The notes under the pieces: generated by a model
The model's input: the letters and a program-made list of their open reading frames with translations, nothing else
What the model was told of the DNA's origin: nothing
The model's database searches: none
NCBI GenBank assembly: GCA_963997635.1
Contig: CAXEND010000024.1
Location: 1 to 16,392 of the forward strand
Direction: 5' to 3'
Length of the DNA: 16,392 bases
Source: GCA-2728135 sp002728135
GTDB taxonomy: Bacteria; Pseudomonadota; Alphaproteobacteria; UBA828
Shown: positions 16,081 to 16,392 of the stretch, piece after piece
How positions within the stretch are numbered: position 1 is the stretch's first letter
Layout of the letters: the number at the start of each line of letters is the position of its first letter
Position numbers and translations under genes: made by a program

Positions 16081-16121
16081 AGTAATTTTGATTATAGGGC
16101 ATTGCCCCTGAACCAATTACT
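16081..16121. repeat. Nested inverted repeat (possible RNA hairpin)
   Basis: Outer arms AGTAATT (16081-16087) and AATTACT (16115-16121) are perfect inverted repeats enclosing an inner GGGC-ATT-GCCC hairpin (16097-16107). Neither strand shows a T-tract after it. It overlaps the stop of the possible small minus-strand ORF. Confidence 0.4.
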
Positions 16122-16196
16122 CAGCTCCTCTGCTAACTGTTTCTCAAAATTATTTTTTCTCGAAAGTATGCATTCCAAAACAATTACAAACGCCAT
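16092..16196 (-). CDS. Possible small ORF, 34 aa, unknown
   Basis: ATG 16196 opens a 34-codon frame beginning MAFVIVLECILSRK and ending ELSNWFRGNAL, with GGAAAG just upstream as a possible Shine-Dalgarno. The frame stays open upstream for 14 more codons (AAFSYIASGKQ region) until a TAA. Adding one base to the A4 run at 16240-16237 would join it to ATG 16264, giving about 57 residues, but that ATG is only eight bases from the tRNA 3' end. The composition looks protein-like (a hydrophobic segment, then an amphipathic helix), but I recognise no family and it may be a chance ORF or a gene remnant. Confidence 0.3.
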   Translation of the reverse strand: MAFVIVLECILSRKNNFEKQLAEELSNWFRGNAL

Positions 16197-16272
16197 CTGC
16201 TTTCCAGAAGCGATATAACTAAAGGCTGCCTTATAGTTTTAGAATGATTCTTAAAAGTGTTCATGGGTCAAA

Positions 16273-16364
16273 TGGCGGAGAGAGCGGGATTCGAACCCGC
16301 GGTACGGCTTACACCGCACAATGAGTTAGCAACCCACCGCCTTCAGCCACTCGGCCACCTCTCC
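16273..16364 (-). tRNA. tRNA-Ser (anticodon GCU)
   Basis: The minus strand folds as a class II tRNA. The acceptor GGAGAGG pairs with TCTCTCC (one G-U), the D-arm is GCC...GGC, the anticodon loop TTGCTAA gives anticodon GCT (decodes AGC/AGU), a long variable arm has stem TGCGG/CCGTA, and the T-arm is GCGGG-TTCGAAT-CCCGC. The discriminator is G and CCA is encoded (16275-16273). No repeat of its 3' end, which would suggest an integration site, was found in the window. Confidence 0.96.
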
Positions 16365-16392
16365 TACACTTTATTGCCCAAGAATTACAATT

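Larger units (their letters stand above)
15905..16272. other. Gene-poor spacer between photolyase and tRNA-Ser
   Basis: This 368-base AT-rich stretch should hold the promoter of the minus-strand photorepair operon, but I find no convincing -35/-10 pair. AAGGT (15951-15955) and ACCTT (15962-15966) form a short inverted repeat. It also holds a 14-bp near-palindrome, a nested inverted repeat and one possible small ORF, listed separately. Nothing resembles a known riboswitch. Confidence 0.6.

Noticed and set aside
16273..16364. tRNA-Ser as an integration site of a mobile element
   Set aside because: No integrase, transposase or duplicated tRNA 3' end occurs in the window.

Overview
The window is a compact, visibly AT-rich stretch of bacterial chromosome carrying about a dozen protein genes and one tRNA. 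Gene content fits a marine, sunlight-exposed alphaproteobacterium: a BMP-type nucleoside-family ABC importer, hydantoinase-family HyuA/HyuB, an Agrobacterium-PhrB-like iron-sulfur photolyase and a class I photolyase packed together. No ribosomal or other phylogenetic marker is present except a tRNA-Ser, so the taxonomic placement is inference only.

Left part (1-1658, + strand): an orphan lipoprotein, then a crotonase-fold (enoyl-CoA hydratase/isomerase) protein that keeps one of the two catalytic glutamates.

Centre (1720-12743): what looks like one scavenging and catabolic island built around a divergent promoter region at 6558-6739. On the minus strand lie a zinc-independent quinone-reductase-like MDR, HyuB and HyuA. 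On the plus strand lie an M20 (ArgE/DapE type) metallohydrolase and a complete ABC importer: BMP-family binding protein, dual-ABC ATPase and two permeases. The simplest reading is uptake of a small N-heterocycle or nucleoside-like compound, ATP-dependent opening of a cyclic amide by HyuAB, and hydrolysis of an amide product by the M20 enzyme. The substrate cannot be read from the sequence. A hairpin between the binding protein and the ATPase covers the ATPase Shine-Dalgarno, and a perfect 17-bp tandem duplication spans the M20 stop codon.

Right part (12752-15904, minus strand): a light-dependent DNA-repair operon, reading CPD photolyase, then an iron-sulfur (6-4) photolyase/cryptochrome (FeS-BCP), then a tiny DUF2256 zinc-ribbon gene squeezed into the convergent gap with the transporter. 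The DUF2256 reading frame has an apparent +1 frameshift in a four-base homopolymer just after its ATG.

Right end (15905-16392): a sparse spacer with inverted repeats and a possible small ORF that also looks shifted at a homopolymer, then tRNA-Ser(GCU) on the minus strand. No CRISPR array, insertion sequence, integrase or prophage gene was seen.
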